Shown: positions 52,365-64,000 of the stretch, piece by piece
Position numbering within the stretch: position 1 is the stretch's first letter
How the letters are laid out: every line of letters begins with the position of its first letter
Source of the DNA: Monomorium pharaonis
Taxonomy: Eukaryota > Arthropoda > Insecta > Hymenoptera > Formicidae
Direction: 5' to 3'
NCBI RefSeq assembly: GCF_013373865.1
Contig: NC_050469.1
Location: forward strand, 17,541,046 to 17,605,045
DNA: 64,000 bases
Translations under genes and position numbers: made by a program
The notes under the pieces: model-generated
The model's input: only the letters and a program-made list of their open reading frames with translations
What the model was told of the DNA's origin: nothing
Database searches by the model: none

Positions 52365-53640
52365 GCCTACGCAGTCAGGGAGCATTCTTTGCAGTCTTCG
52401 CTTGGTCACAGTTGTACTATGGCTTGGCTCTCATTCAGAACGTTTCTCGCTTTTTGTTAAAGGTTGTGAATATGTATATAATATACATTTTATATAAATT
52501 ATTAATCGTGAAATTAACGGTCATCATCATTGCAAGGTATGTAAGATTAATTCATTATGTTTTTAACTCTTAGGTCCATTTCTACCAACGTAGATTAACT
52601 TTAATTTTGATTTAATTTATTTGTTATCTCATTCTAGTTCCAAAAATTAGAAAAAGATAAAGAATAAGTTAATCCGAGATTAAAGTTAATCTACGTTGGT
52701 CGAAATGAACGTTAGAGGACCGATATAACACAATGTGGGTTTTGACATGTACATATTTTTCCTTGCTTGGGCCTTGAGGGGAGCCTCAGAACTCATTTCA
52801 GTATGATACGAGAAAGATTTTAGCATCTTGCTATGCATTTATGTCTCTTGTGCTGTTGTTTACTAGCATTCGACGTGGGAAATAAAATATTTGCATGTTT
52901 CAAACATTATGCTAACATTAAATGCTTAGTTACATCACTGACTCTTATAAGATCAGTGTCAAATGCTAGCAAAAAACAGCGCAAAGGACGACATAAATGT
53001 GTAGCAAGATGCTAACACATTTTTACTAGCAACATAAAAATAATTTGTGTTTATACTGGCTATCTGGGTAGTGAAGTAGAATGTTCTATTTTTTTATGTA
53101 TTTATACATTTATTTGTGAAATATCTATTTATTTAAATTTAATATGCATAACATATGTGTAAGCAATTTTTAATAAAACTTTCTTTTCATTTAATTTGTG
53201 TAATACATAATACAAATCATTATTTTTTTGGATAATTTTTTATTTATTTATTTATTTATTTATTTAAATAAGTCTTTCTCATGCACTTGAGTATCCAGTT
53301 TAATTAATTTTTTTATATTCTTAAATATATGTATATTCTTTATAATAGTAATAATATCAATAATAATAATAATTTTGTAATCATCACAGAATCTAATCTA
53401 AACTTTTTTGCAACATTTAAATTTCGTAATATTTTGTTTTTAATATTTTTTTAATTAAAGTTATAAACTACTTGTTAAATTTTCTTGAATATGTCTGTGG
53501 TGATAAGAAATGTCTATACATTGCGTTTATTTTTTAAATGTTTATTTATTTAAATGTAATTTATGTAATTTATATATATATATATACAATGTATACAATT
53601 ATATATATTTATATATTGTTTTGAGTATTTTTTTATATTT
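52365..53640 (+). repeat. Tandem duplication, unit 2
   Basis: It begins GCCTACGCAGTCAGGGAG 1242 bp after unit 1 and follows it colinearly with substitutions and small indels, plus an extra ~90 bp (GTGGGTTTTGACATGTACAT...) near 52736. Confidence 0.85.
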
Positions 53641-53844
53641 TAATTTAAATATATGTTTCTGGTGTGTTTAAATATTTACATTAATGTGAACTTTTCAATG
53701 TTACTAAATAAAGATTTATAATAATAGTAATAACTTTAACAATAATCATAATGTTGTAAATTATAATAAAATCTAATTTAAACGTTTTCAAAGAATTTGG
53801 ATTGTTGAATTTTTGCTTTTTCCGAGTATTTTTTAACACCACTG

Positions 53845-55242
53845 CACAGTGGTCCAGAGACCCCTAAAATGTGGCCAAAAGTCAAGATTTTGTCGGATTT
53901 TAATAAAACTTTATATATAGGAATTTTTGAGATCGCTAATAGCAAATATAAGGCGATTTTTGGCGATCGTTTGATACATGTATCAAACTGTACCAGAACC
54001 AATAAGATAAAAGTTTACTTATATCCCATTGGTTCTGGTTTGGTATGCTTTGGTACATGTACCAAACAATCGCCAAAAATCACCTATAATGTCAAAATTA
54101 AAAAATTAAAAATGGCGGATACAATATGGCGACTAAAATTAATAAAAATTGGTTTGTTTTAATAAATCTGGATATATGGCGGTTTTGGAGGTCGCTAACA
54201 ACAAATATGATGTCAAAATCTAAAAATTCAAAGTGGCGGATCCAATATGGCGGATCAAAGTTACAAAAAATGGTCTGATTTTTATGAAATTTGGTACCCT
54301 TATGTTTTTTGGGTCTCTGAATCCGAATATGACATCAAAATTAAAAAATGGCGGCTGCAATTATAGAAGCTCTAGTGTCAGAATGTACTTACTGATTTAT
54401 TTTGATCAAATGTGAAATCAAATGTAAAATTTCTTTCTTATTAATTATTTTGAATATATTAATTCTAATGTTAAATTTAGATTCAGATCTAAATAACTTT
54501 GAAATAATAATAATAAAGTTCCATCTATTTTTTGTAATTTTGATCTGCTGTATTGGACCCGCCATTTTGAATTTTGTAAATCTGACATCATTCAGATTTA
54601 GAAACCCAAAAAACATAAGGGTACTCAGTTTCATAATAATCCAATGAACTTTTTTTTCAACACACTTTTGGCCCAAATAGTAAAATTCTCTTACACAGCC
54701 AATGGGTTAATCTGGAATCACAGTCAAATAAGTCACGCGCGGACTCGTGTAAACTTTGAATTGATATATCTTCTTGGAATCAAAAGTGGCAGCAAATCTA
54801 AAAGTTTACTAATATACAAGAATGGTATCCGTAGAATTTAAATCTGAAGTGGAGCTTCGGGGAGATTTGAATTGAAATATTGCCATATTTGCGAAAATCG
54901 AAAAAAATATAGAACAAAACCTTTTGTTTAAAGTCTTGTGCGTTTTCTAAGTGAATTATAACTTATGACTTAAATTCTACACACTTTTATCTTGAAGAAT
55001 ACGTAGTTAAAATATTGGGGTATGGAAATATATAGCACAAGAAAAATAATTTAACTTAAGTGACTGGTCATAATTTTTATCTAATTTACAGGTTTCAGCG
55101 TCTCGTAAAGTCAAAAATAATAATCGCTTTAAAAATTTGTGCATATCTACATTTATTTATTCTGATAATAAAAACGTAGTATTACAAACTGAATGTGATA
55201 GGTGACTTTTGGCCACATTTTAGGGGTCTCTGGATCACTGTG
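53845..55242. mobile_element. 1.4-kb TIR element with CACAGTG ends
   Basis: CACAGTGGTCCAGAGACCCC at the left and GGGGTCTCTGGATCACTGTG at the right, continuing inward as TAAAATGTGGCCAAAAGTC. Interior words such as AAAATGGCGGATCCAATATG recur. Open frames are short and not recognised. No target duplication was identified. Confidence 0.8.
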
Positions 55243-55357
55243 CGCTATCGCTATTAAATCATTAATTTTTTTTTGTATTGTAACTTGTTCTAATTTATAT
55301 TTGTTCAAATCATTGTTTCAAATTTTTTCTTACTTATGTAATTTATTGATTTTATAG

Positions 55358-58300
55358 CATGTTTTCTCTTGTACAATTTGATGGCAATGGTGAATATTAT
55401 ATTCTACCATCGAAACGAGTCAAAGTCGTTGAAGAAAAGAATTGCATTGTCAAGTATACTGGTGGTGGAATGTACAATGCTCATTTAATAGATTCTTCTG
55501 GTGAGTTAAATTTACATGATTTTGAATAATTGTAAAACTTTTTTAAATTTTTGAATACAACAGGCAACAAGAAGTTTGTTAATACTTTTGCTTAACTTAA
55601 TATTATTATTTGATAATATCACGTGAAATTAATTAATTTGTTTAAAAGTATTTATAAAATTAAATAACTAAAAAATAAAGGCAATAAGAATTGTGCGCAG
55701 ATGACGTTTGTTTTTTATTATACTTAAAATTTAAAATAATGAACGTTTTGACTGATTCTTCGGGTCATCTTTAATGTGAGACAAATGAAATACAAAATTT
55801 ACGTAGTTGTTCAAGTGCAAGTTTAAAGTGAAAATGTAGTTTATACTTCACTTGAACTTTAGTAACCGCCCAAAACGCATATATATATCAAACGCACAGT
55901 AAATTATATTTTATGAACAAAATTAATATAAATAAATAACATAACTGATCAAAAATATATTAATTAAATAATCAGTCGCAATAAATATGTAATCTATCAA
56001 ATAATAAAATAAAGAATTTAACAGATCATTTTATGGATAATTCATTACATAATTTAATTACATTTTTTTACTTATTTTTTATTTATTTTCATTTTTTATT
56101 TCTTCTCTCAAAACACGTCTATTAAGCTGGCACAGCCACTTTAGCACAATCGAATAAAACTTACACAGAAATTTAGTGCTCTTTAATTGCTAATTTGTTA
56201 CTTAAGTCTCAATTTTTTTGCTCCAGCCGTTTGGGAGAAAATGGTGGCTGTGTTAACTCAAGATTAAAGTTAGCACAGCCACAGAAAAAAAAATTTTTTT
56301 TTTATTTAAAAAACGGTAGTTTTTTATAGAACTAATTTTTTGCTAATTATTTACCCTAATGCCAATTTATTTGTTCTATTTTTAAACTCCAAAAACCACC
56401 CCTAAAGTTACTCTCTAGTAAAAAAACATTCTAAAATTAAAATAATAAGATTTTTCGATTAATGACGCTTCTGAGATTTTGTTGCTCACCGTTTATAATA
56501 AATTTAATTTTGTTGCTCCAGCCTTAACCCTTAAAAACCACCCCTAGTCACTGTATATTAGCACAATACTTAAAAATGATAAACTAATGAGACGTATCGA
56601 TGGACAGCGTTTCTTAGAATTTATTTCTTGCAAAATACACCAAATAAAAATTTATTGCTAATTGTTTATTGCAAAATTCCGTGGCTGTGCTAGACTCGAC
56701 TCAAGAGTAAAGTACCCTCAAAAAATTTGTTACCCAACGGATTTCTTCTCCAAAGTGTTTCTAGATTTTGTTGCTCGCAAAATAGACCAAACAAAAATTT
56801 ATTGCTAATTGTTTATTGTAAAATTCCGTGGCTGTGCTAGATTCCACTCAAGAGTAAAGTACCCTTAAAAAATTTGTTACTCAGCAGATTTCTTCTCCAA
56901 AGTGTTTCTAGATTTTGTTGCTCGCGAAATACACCGAACAAAAATTTATTGCTAATTGTTTATTGTAAAATTCCGTGGCTGTGCTAGATTCTACTCAAGA
57001 GTAAAGTACCCTTAAAAAATTTGTTACTCAGCAGATTTCTTCTCCAAAGTGTTTCTAGATTTTGTTGCTCACAAAATACATCGAATAAAAATTAATTGCT
57101 AATTGTTTATTGCAAAATTCTATGGCTGTGCTAGATTCGATTGAAGAGTAAAGTACCCTTAAAAAATTTGTTACTCAGCGGATTTCTTCTCCAAAGTGTT
57201 TCTAGATTTTGTTGCTCGCGAAATACACCGAACAAAAATTTATTGCTAATTGTTTATTGTAAAATTCCGTGGCTGTGCTAGATTCTACTCAAGAGTAAAG
57301 TACCCTTAAAAAATTTGTTACTCAGCAGATTTCTTCTCCAAAGTGTTTCTAGATTTTGTTGCTCACAAAATACATCGAATAAAAATTAATTGCTAATTGT
57401 TTATTGCAAAATTCTATGGCTGTGCTAGATTCGATTGAAGAGTAAAGTACCCTTAAAAAATTTGTTACTCAGCGGATTTCTTCTCCAAAGTGTTTCTAGA
57501 TTTTGTTGCTCGCGAAATACACCAAATAAAAATTTATTGCCAATTGTTTATTGTAAAATTCCGTGGCTGTGCTAGATTCCACTCAAGAGTAAAGTACCCT
57601 TAAAAAAACGGATCATCAAAATTAAATACAATTTTTTAACATTTTTGAACAGTAATAACTCAGCCAAAAACCAACGAATCGGGATGAAACAAAGCTCACT
57701 TAGCAACTTCTTAACCGGCATATTTTGCAAGCAACAAAATCTAGAAACACTTTGGAGAAGAAATCCGCTGAGTAACAAATTTTTTAAGGGTACTTTACTC
57801 TTCAATCGAATCTAGCACAGCCATAGAATTTTGCAATAAACAATTAGCAATAAATTTTTATTAGGTGTATTTCGCGAGCAATAAAATCTAGAAACACTTT
57901 GGAGAAGAAATCCGCTGAGTAACAAATTTTTTAAGGGTACTTTACCCTTCAATCGAATCTAGCACAGCCATAGAATTTTGCAATAAACAATTAGCAATAA
58001 ATTTTTGTTCGGTGTATTTCGCGAGCAACAAAATCTAGAAACACTTTGGAGAAGAAATCCGTTGGGTAACAAATTTTTTGAGGGTACTTTACTCTTGAGT
58101 CGAGTCTAGCACAGCCACGGAATTTTGCAATAAACAATTAACAATAAATTTTTATTTGGTGCATTTTGCAAGAAATAAATTCTAAGAAACGCTGTCCATC
58201 AATACGTCTCATTAATTTACCATTTTTAAGTATTGTGCTAATGTACAGTGACTAGGGGTGGTTTTTAAGGGTTAAGGCTGGAGCAACAAAATTAAATTTA

Positions 58301-58794
58301 TTATAAACGGTGAGCAACAAAATCTCAGAAGCGTCATTAATTGAAAAATCTTATTATTTTAAATTTTAGAATGTTTTTTTACTAGAGAGTAACTTTAGGG
58401 GTGGTTTTTGGAGTTTAAAAATAGAACAAATAAATTGGCATTAAAGTAAATAATTAGCAAAAAATTAGTTCTATAAAAAACTACCGTTTTTTAAACAAAA
58501 AAAAAAAAATTTTTTTCTGTGGCTGTGCTAACTTTAATCTTGAGTTAACACAGCCACCATTTTCTCCCAAACGGCTGGAGCAAAAAAATTGAGACTTAAG
58601 TAACAAATTAGCAATTAAAGAGCACTAAATTTCTGTGTAAGTTTTATTCGATTGTGCTAAAGTGGCTGTGCCAGCTTAATAGACGTCTCTAAAACTCTTT
58701 CTCACTCGCTGTGCCTCTTAATTACTTGCCAAACTCTCTTGCTCTATATTTTCATGTTGTTCAATATTAGTCTCACACATTTTACCATGTTTAA

Positions 58795-58866
<72 letters not shown>

Positions 58867-61800
58867 CCCCCCCCTCTCTCTCTCTTTATCTTTAAATCAA
58901 TCTATCTATCTATTTCTTTCCTTTTCTACTTCTTTCTTTCTAAAAGATTTTAAAATTTAAAAGATATTATCATTATGTAATATATTATGAGATATTTTAA
59001 AATTTTTAATTAAATTATAAATTATATTATATTTTCATGTTGTTCCAAATTTCTATCTCTTTTTCTATTTATATATCTATTTAACAATATCTCTTTCCTG
59101 AGAAGTACGCGAAATGTTAATTTATTTAAAACTCCATATATAAGCGTACATATACAAATAATATTGAATAATGTTATTAAAAGCTTAAATATTACTTGCT
59201 ATTTTTTCTTATTACTTCTTTTTAACACTCTATCTATCCCTTACGCTTTCTCTTTTGCACTCTCTTACTATTCCTTCTATGTACAAAAATTGTTTCTCCT
59301 AATTATGTCATATTTTAATGTGTTCTTCCCTATTTCTCTCTCCCTTTATCTATCTATTTATCTATATATCCATCTATTTATCTTCTTTTTTTTCTACAAA
59401 AATTTACAACTAAAAATTTTATAATTAAAAAATTTTAAAGATATATTTAAAAGAGAAATGTATATATAAACATATATTAGAAACGTCACTGTGCAATGTT
59501 ATTTCTTTATTTTATTACCTGATATTTTTCCTTTATTTTTCTCTTTTAAACTCTCTTTCTCTTTCCATTCCTTTTTTCTGCATAAGTCACTGTTTGTCTT
59601 TCTAATTTCTTGTCTTCCGTAATTTCTCTTTCTATCTCTCTTTTTCTATCTCTTTATCTATTTACCTATTTCTTTTTTTTCCTTCTTTTTTTTTCTGAAA
59701 GATTAAAAAATTTTAAACATATTGTCATACAATATATTTTATATACTACTTTAAAGTAAAATGTTTAATTAAATTATAAATTATATATTATATTTTAATG
59801 TTGTTCCCTATTTCTCTGTCTCTATCTATTTATCTATTTATTTATTTTTTTCTTATAATTACCCTCTCACTTTTTCTCTCTCTCCTTCTCTTTTTTAACT
59901 CTTAGTCCATCTTCTTTCTACAAAAGAACGTACATATACAGACATTATTGTGCAACGTTATTTCCTATTTTATTATTACCTGATATTTCTCATAATATCT
60001 TTTCTTTTAAACTCTCTTTCTCTCTCCGTTTCTTTTTTCTTCAAAAATTGCTGTTTCTCCTTCTAATTTCTTGTTTTTCGTAATCTTTCTCTCTATCTCT
60101 CTATTTCTTGATCTATTTATCCACCTATCTTTTTCCTTTCTTACTTTTTTATTTATACAAATTTGACAGCTGTCAAAATTCAATCGCAATGACAGCTACT
60201 CTTTCAACACGAAATAAACGCAACGATAGAACCAATCAGCATCGCGGAAAAGCGACAACAATACACTTCGATAGATTCGAGTATCGATGACATGTTCTTT
60301 TTCGAAATGGATTCAATTCAAAATGTTTTTATAAGCGACTGAAGATGACTGAGTGAAGTCGAAACGTTTCGCGATTTCAAATCTAATTTACATTAATGTG
60401 TTTAGAATAAAACTACTATTTTCTCGCTACATTTTAATTTACTCGTTTTTTTGACCCTTATTGATATATTGTTTTAATTACGATTGTTTAATTTTTTGTG
60501 TTATTTTTATTTTAGTACTGATTTTAATTTAGTACTGATAAGAAAATGTTTTTTTAGATGTTAAGAATAATTTAATTATTCTAAAAACAAAACTGAAAAA
60601 AAACGAGATCTTGATTGCAGAAGATAATTCTATTTCACCTCACTTCTCAAATGGGAAAAATAGTCTGCTATCTGATTCTTTAGAGAGTCAGCGGATAAAT
60701 AAAAGAGGATTTTCTACGCCGATAAATAATAACTTATCAAATATTTCGAATTTAGAAATCTCAAATATTTCTCCAAATAATTCATCCACTGTTTCAATTA
60801 ATAATGTAATATTAGAAAATAGTACTCCACCTCCTAGTGGATTCACGGATGAATTGGAATTACTCGAACCGAACTGGCCTGATATATATAGTGAAAAAAA
60901 CCTTCAAGATGTCAATTGTAATGATAAAAATTATAATTCTAAAATTATACATAATAATTCGAGTGAAGTCAATGAAAATATGAGTCAAAATGATAATAAT
61001 GAAAATAATTCAAGTTATAATAATAACGATGAAAATGATCCAAGTTATAATAATAATAATGATGAAAATGATTTAACTTGTGATAATTATGATGAAAATG
61101 ATCCAAGTCATATTATATCTAAGTCTTTTGAAGAATGTTCAGTAAAAGAAAAGTCTTCTTCATTGGATAATGGCTGCCCACTTGATATTCGTGAATTAAA
61201 AATTCCGGTAACTACTTCTGAAAAAGGAAAGGTAAAAAAACACTTCTGTCCATTTTGTAAAACTTTGCAAACAAAATTTGCAAGACATCTCCAGCTAAAA
61301 CATAAGAATGAAGAAGAAGTGAAAAAATTTACTTACTTACCAAAAAACAATAAAGAACGAATTAAAATTATTGACACTTTACGTAAAAAGGGGGACTTTT
61401 TTCATAATACAAGACCTGAATTAAATTCTGGTATTTTAATAGTACCAAGACGGCGTCAAAAAAAATCAAGAAACTCTGTAGAAGATTATGTGTGTTGCAA
61501 AACATGTAAAGGATTTTTTGCAAAAAACACTATTCGTATTCATTTCACAAAATGTAATAAATTTCATAAAAAAGGAGCTCGTAACATTCTTACTTCAGGT
61601 CGACGTGTAAGTGGATACATTCACCCTTGTGCTAATAATACATTGCGTCGATGTATCTTTCCAATTCTAAGAAATGATGAAGTTTCAAGATGTATCAGAT
61701 ATGACGAACTTATTATACAGTTTGGTAATAAATTATGTGATAAATACACTCTGAATCATCAACACGATATGATTAGAGCACAACTCCGTTTATTGGGACG

Positions 61801-63808
61801 CTTTAAACTAGAAATAATGGCACTTGACAATGAAATCTGTGAATTTAAAGATATATTTAAACCACAAAATTTTGATAAAGCTATAGATAGCTTAAGAAAA
61901 GTAGCTCATTGGGATTTAAATATTATGTGGTTTCGAACACCAGCTGTTGCTCAAAATCTAACAACTTTAATTAAGAAATGTGCGTATAAGCTCAGATCTG
62001 AATGTATCAAGAATCAAGATTATGAGAGGAAAAAGTCCGTCGAAGATTTTTTATTATTATGGGAAGAAGAAGTTCCTACGCTTATCAACAAAAAAGCTCT
62101 TGAAGATCAAATAAATCAGAAACGCCAGAAAAAAATAATTCTTCCGTCTAAACAAGATATCAAATTGTTGTATGATTATTTGAAAAATGAGTGTAGTACT
62201 TGTCTTAAAATTTTAAATAGTAGATTCAATTTAAATGCATGGATTCTTTTAACTCAATGTACGCTCACTTTTATTCAAATCTTTAATCGTCGTCGAGCTG
62301 GCGAGATTGAGCGATTGACATTGATTAATTTTCAGAATAAGGAGGCATTGGATGAAAATGTCGATCAAGAAATTTATAAAAAATTATCCGATTCTACAAA
62401 AGAATTTGCTAAGCAATTTGTTCGATTAATACTTCGAGGAAAGTTGGGTAGAACTGTTTCTGTATTGCTTAGTCCATTTGTAGTTCAATGTATTGAGACT
62501 ATTCTTAAATTTCGAAAACGTGCAGGAGTAAGTTCTGATAACGAGTATATATTCAGTGTACCTCATACTAACAGTTTATCTAAAAAATATCTGAGAGCAT
62601 GTCCTTTAATGCGTCGGTTTGCTAATGAATGCGGTGCACTTATTCCAAGTACATTACGTGGTACTACGTTAAGAAAGCACATCGCAACATATACTTCAAT
62701 GTTAAATGTCGAAGAATGTCAAATTGATCGTCTCGCTAATTTTATGGGTCATCATAAGGATATTCATAAAAATATATACAGAATACCGATATCAGTAGCT
62801 GAAATGACTGACGTTTCACGATTATTGATGGCAGCCATTGGTGATAATAATAAAGAGGATGATGAAGAATCTGATGAAAACAGTGATAGCAGCGATGAAG
62901 AAAACAATCATGTTACTTCAGCAATAATAGAACGTACTAATACTAATATGGATTATACTGATCACACATCTACATTTGACAGTAGAAGCAGTTCGGCTTC
63001 TTCATCCTTAAATAATTCTGCAAATCTTAAATGTCGCAATAGTAAGATTAAGAAAAGCTTAGCTATTATTTTAACATTTTATTTTTATTATAGTAAAATA
63101 CTAAATTTTACCATAATAAAAATACTAATATTTGATCTGTGTTAATATCTATACTATTATTATTTACAATTAGCCTCGCCCTTTGGAAAAACAAAGAGAA
63201 CTAAATGGACTAATCAAGAAAGGAAGGCTATAATTGCATATTTTGGAAACCTAGAAAAACTATCAAGATTGCCGTCTTTAGAAGAATGCAGAAAAGCCAC
63301 TCTTAAATACAAAGAGTTGAATGCAAGAACACCCCAGCAAGTTAAAACGTGGATAGATAATCAAAGACGAGCCAAAGATCGTAAACAGGCCTACACTGTT
63401 AGAAAAAATTTGTGTATATCACATGTTTGATTTGGATGTGTGTATTTTAACATTTTATTTTTATTATAGTAAAATACTAAATTTTACCATAATAAAAATA
63501 CTAATATTTGATCTGTGTTAATATCTGTACTATTATTATTTACAATTTCAGCCTCGCCCTTTGGAAAAACAAAGAGAACTAAATGGACTAATCAAGAAAG
63601 GAAGGCTATAATTGCATATTTTGGAAACCTAGAAAAACTATCAAGATTGCCGTCTTTAGAAGAATGCAGAAAAGCCACTCTTAAATACAAAGAGTTGAAT
63701 GCAAGAACACCCCAGCAAGTTAAAACGTGGATAGATAATCAAAGACGAGCCAAAGATCGTAAACAGGCCTACACTGTTAGAAAAAATTTGTGTATATCAC
63801 ATGTTTGA
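55358..63808 (+). CDS. Zinc-finger tyrosine-recombinase-like protein, spliced (exons 55358-55500, 60558-63041, 63552-63808)
   Basis: Exon 1 starts ATG at 55359 (MFSLVQFDGNGEYYILPSKR), 47 codons plus one base, donor GTGAGT. Exon 2 begins at 60558 after TTTTTTTAG; the split codon and frame match. It has an Asn/Asp-rich linker, a C2H2-like finger (CPFCKTLQTKFARHLQLKH, ~61245), a second Cys/His finger (CCKTCKGFF, ~61497), and recombinase-like motifs: RRRAGEIERL (~62289), RGKLGRTVSVLL (~62438), LRGTTLRKHIATY (~62656), FMGHH (~62743) and NIYRIP (~62774). An acidic tail follows. Donor GTAAGA at 63042. The last exon encodes a homeodomain/Myb-like helix set (KWTNQERKAIIAYF, VKTWIDNQRRAKDR). Predicted length is 960 residues. 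DNA binding in the nucleus is likely; catalysis is uncertain because the usual H-x-x-R box is altered. It may be a Crypton-type element or a domesticated derivative. Confidence 0.7.
55501..56115. other. First part of the 5-kb intron
   Basis: AT-rich intron DNA after donor GTGAGTTAAA. No other exon is recognised. Confidence 0.5.
56116..58686. repeat. 2.6-kb palindromic fold-back element with ~148-bp tandem repeats, inside the intron
   Basis: ACGTCTATTAAGCTGGCACA at the left is mirrored by TGTGCCAGCTTAATAGACGT at the right, and the arms match for most of their length. The left arm holds seven units with GTGGCTGTGCTAGA (about every 148 bp, 56683-57570); the right arm holds about three in reverse (57715-58110). 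TTTTGTTGCTCGC recurs. TTAA borders the GCTGGCAC core on both sides, but the flanks are themselves inverted. No coding content. Confidence 0.9.
58690..60170. repeat. Pyrimidine-rich degenerate satellite with ~450-bp higher-order units
   Basis: A (CT)n run at 58797-58863, a C-run, then blocks repeating TTTTAAACTCTCTTTCTC, TTTCTAATTTCTTGT-TT-CGTAAT and TATTTTCATGTTGTTCC about every 450 bp. Leu/Ser frames are artefacts. Confidence 0.75.
60339..60365 (+). ncRNA. Hammerhead-ribozyme-like core of a Penelope-type remnant
   Basis: CTGAAGA (fits CUGANGA), a short stem TGACT...AGTC and GAAAC follow one another. This core order is found in hammerhead motifs of Penelope-like retroelements. Stem III and the cleavage triplet are not convincing, so activity is doubtful. 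It lies at 60180-60400 in a non-pyrimidine segment just before exon 2. Confidence 0.35.
63070..63808 (+). repeat. 378-bp tandem duplication covering intron end and last exon
   Basis: ATTTTAACATTTTATTTTTA starts at ~63070 and again at ~63448; the two units are nearly identical through the exon. Confidence 0.9.
63174..63430 (+). other. Duplicate of the last exon (copy a)
   Basis: The 257-bp exon sequence appears identical to 63552-63808 by eye, including its TGA. The preceding acceptor reads ACAATTAG where copy b reads ACAATTTCAG, so copy a may be spliced poorly; either copy would give the same C-terminus. Reading through exon 2 without splicing stops at 63143. Confidence 0.8.
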
Positions 63809-64000
63809 TTCGGATGTGTGTATTAATAGTGCTAGTAGAATCAAACACCTATTCATGTGTGAAAAATTTACACACTTACAGATGTCTTTGAAAGGGGGAC
63901 ACACATCACACGCGAAAACGTTCTAACATTACACTGTTACAAGCAATATTCACTCTCTGTCGAGACGGGTACGTCGAATAACTTTTGTCGTGAATTTCTT
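63809..64000. other. 3' flank of the zinc-finger gene
   Basis: No gene seen. It contains GTGTGTATTAATAG and ACACATCACACGCG words. Confidence 0.4.

Noticed and set aside
56127..58679. TTAA target duplication for the palindrome
   Set aside because: TTAA is present on both sides but within flanks that are themselves inverted repeats, so it is not evidence of insertion.
58739..59424. Leu/Ser and Phe/Tyr-rich membrane-like frames
   Set aside because: They fall in the pyrimidine-rich satellite.

Overview
The window is AT-rich eukaryotic DNA made almost entirely of transposable elements, most likely from an insect. A hymenopteran such as an ant is my best guess from the recalled look of the Polinton and zinc-finger proteins, but no marker proves the species. 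There are spliceosomal introns (GTAAG donors, T-rich acceptors), animal-type microsatellites, and no bacterial gene organisation.

Layout. (1) 1-5920 is a Helitron with a RepHel (HUH endonuclease plus Pif1-type helicase) gene, a nested 3' stub of an R1-like retrotransposon, and a clear 3' terminus (GC hairpin plus CTAG before T). (2) 6614-38874 is a Polinton/Maverick. It starts AG and ends CT, has ~0.5-kb terminal inverted repeats and a nearly matching 6-bp target duplication. Its own DNA is 6614-25091 plus 38547-38874 (~18.8 kb). It encodes a family B DNA polymerase, a chromodomain integrase, an A32-like ATPase, an adenain-like protease, a PLA2-domain minor capsid protein, a penton-like and a double-jelly-roll capsid protein, a RING-like protein and several unknown proteins. 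The polymerase, integrase, protease and PLA2 genes are broken. The major capsid, penton-like and ATPase genes are open. Two or three of its genes are spliced.

(3) The right terminal repeat of the Polinton is interrupted by a stack of younger insertions (25092-38546). A 13.5-kb TIR element with TA target duplication holds further 2-bp-TSD elements, two of which carry 5S-rRNA-like segments. It also holds an element with ~119-bp terminal tandem repeats, which in turn contains a young, defective Ty3/Gypsy LTR retrotransposon (29897-37008; LTRs differ at about three of 1027 positions).

(4) 38875-55350 is gene-free: MITEs, fold-back elements, duplicated repeat blocks, a solo LTR, satellites and a 1.4-kb element with CACAGTG ends. 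(5) 55358-63808 is a spliced gene for a zinc-finger, tyrosine-recombinase-like protein. Its 5-kb intron contains a 2.6-kb palindrome, and its last exon is present as two apparently identical tandem copies.

In the Polinton, polymerase, integrase and terminal repeats would act in replication and integration. ATPase, protease and capsid proteins would act in particle assembly. This copy looks unable to replicate by itself, although several structural genes remain open.
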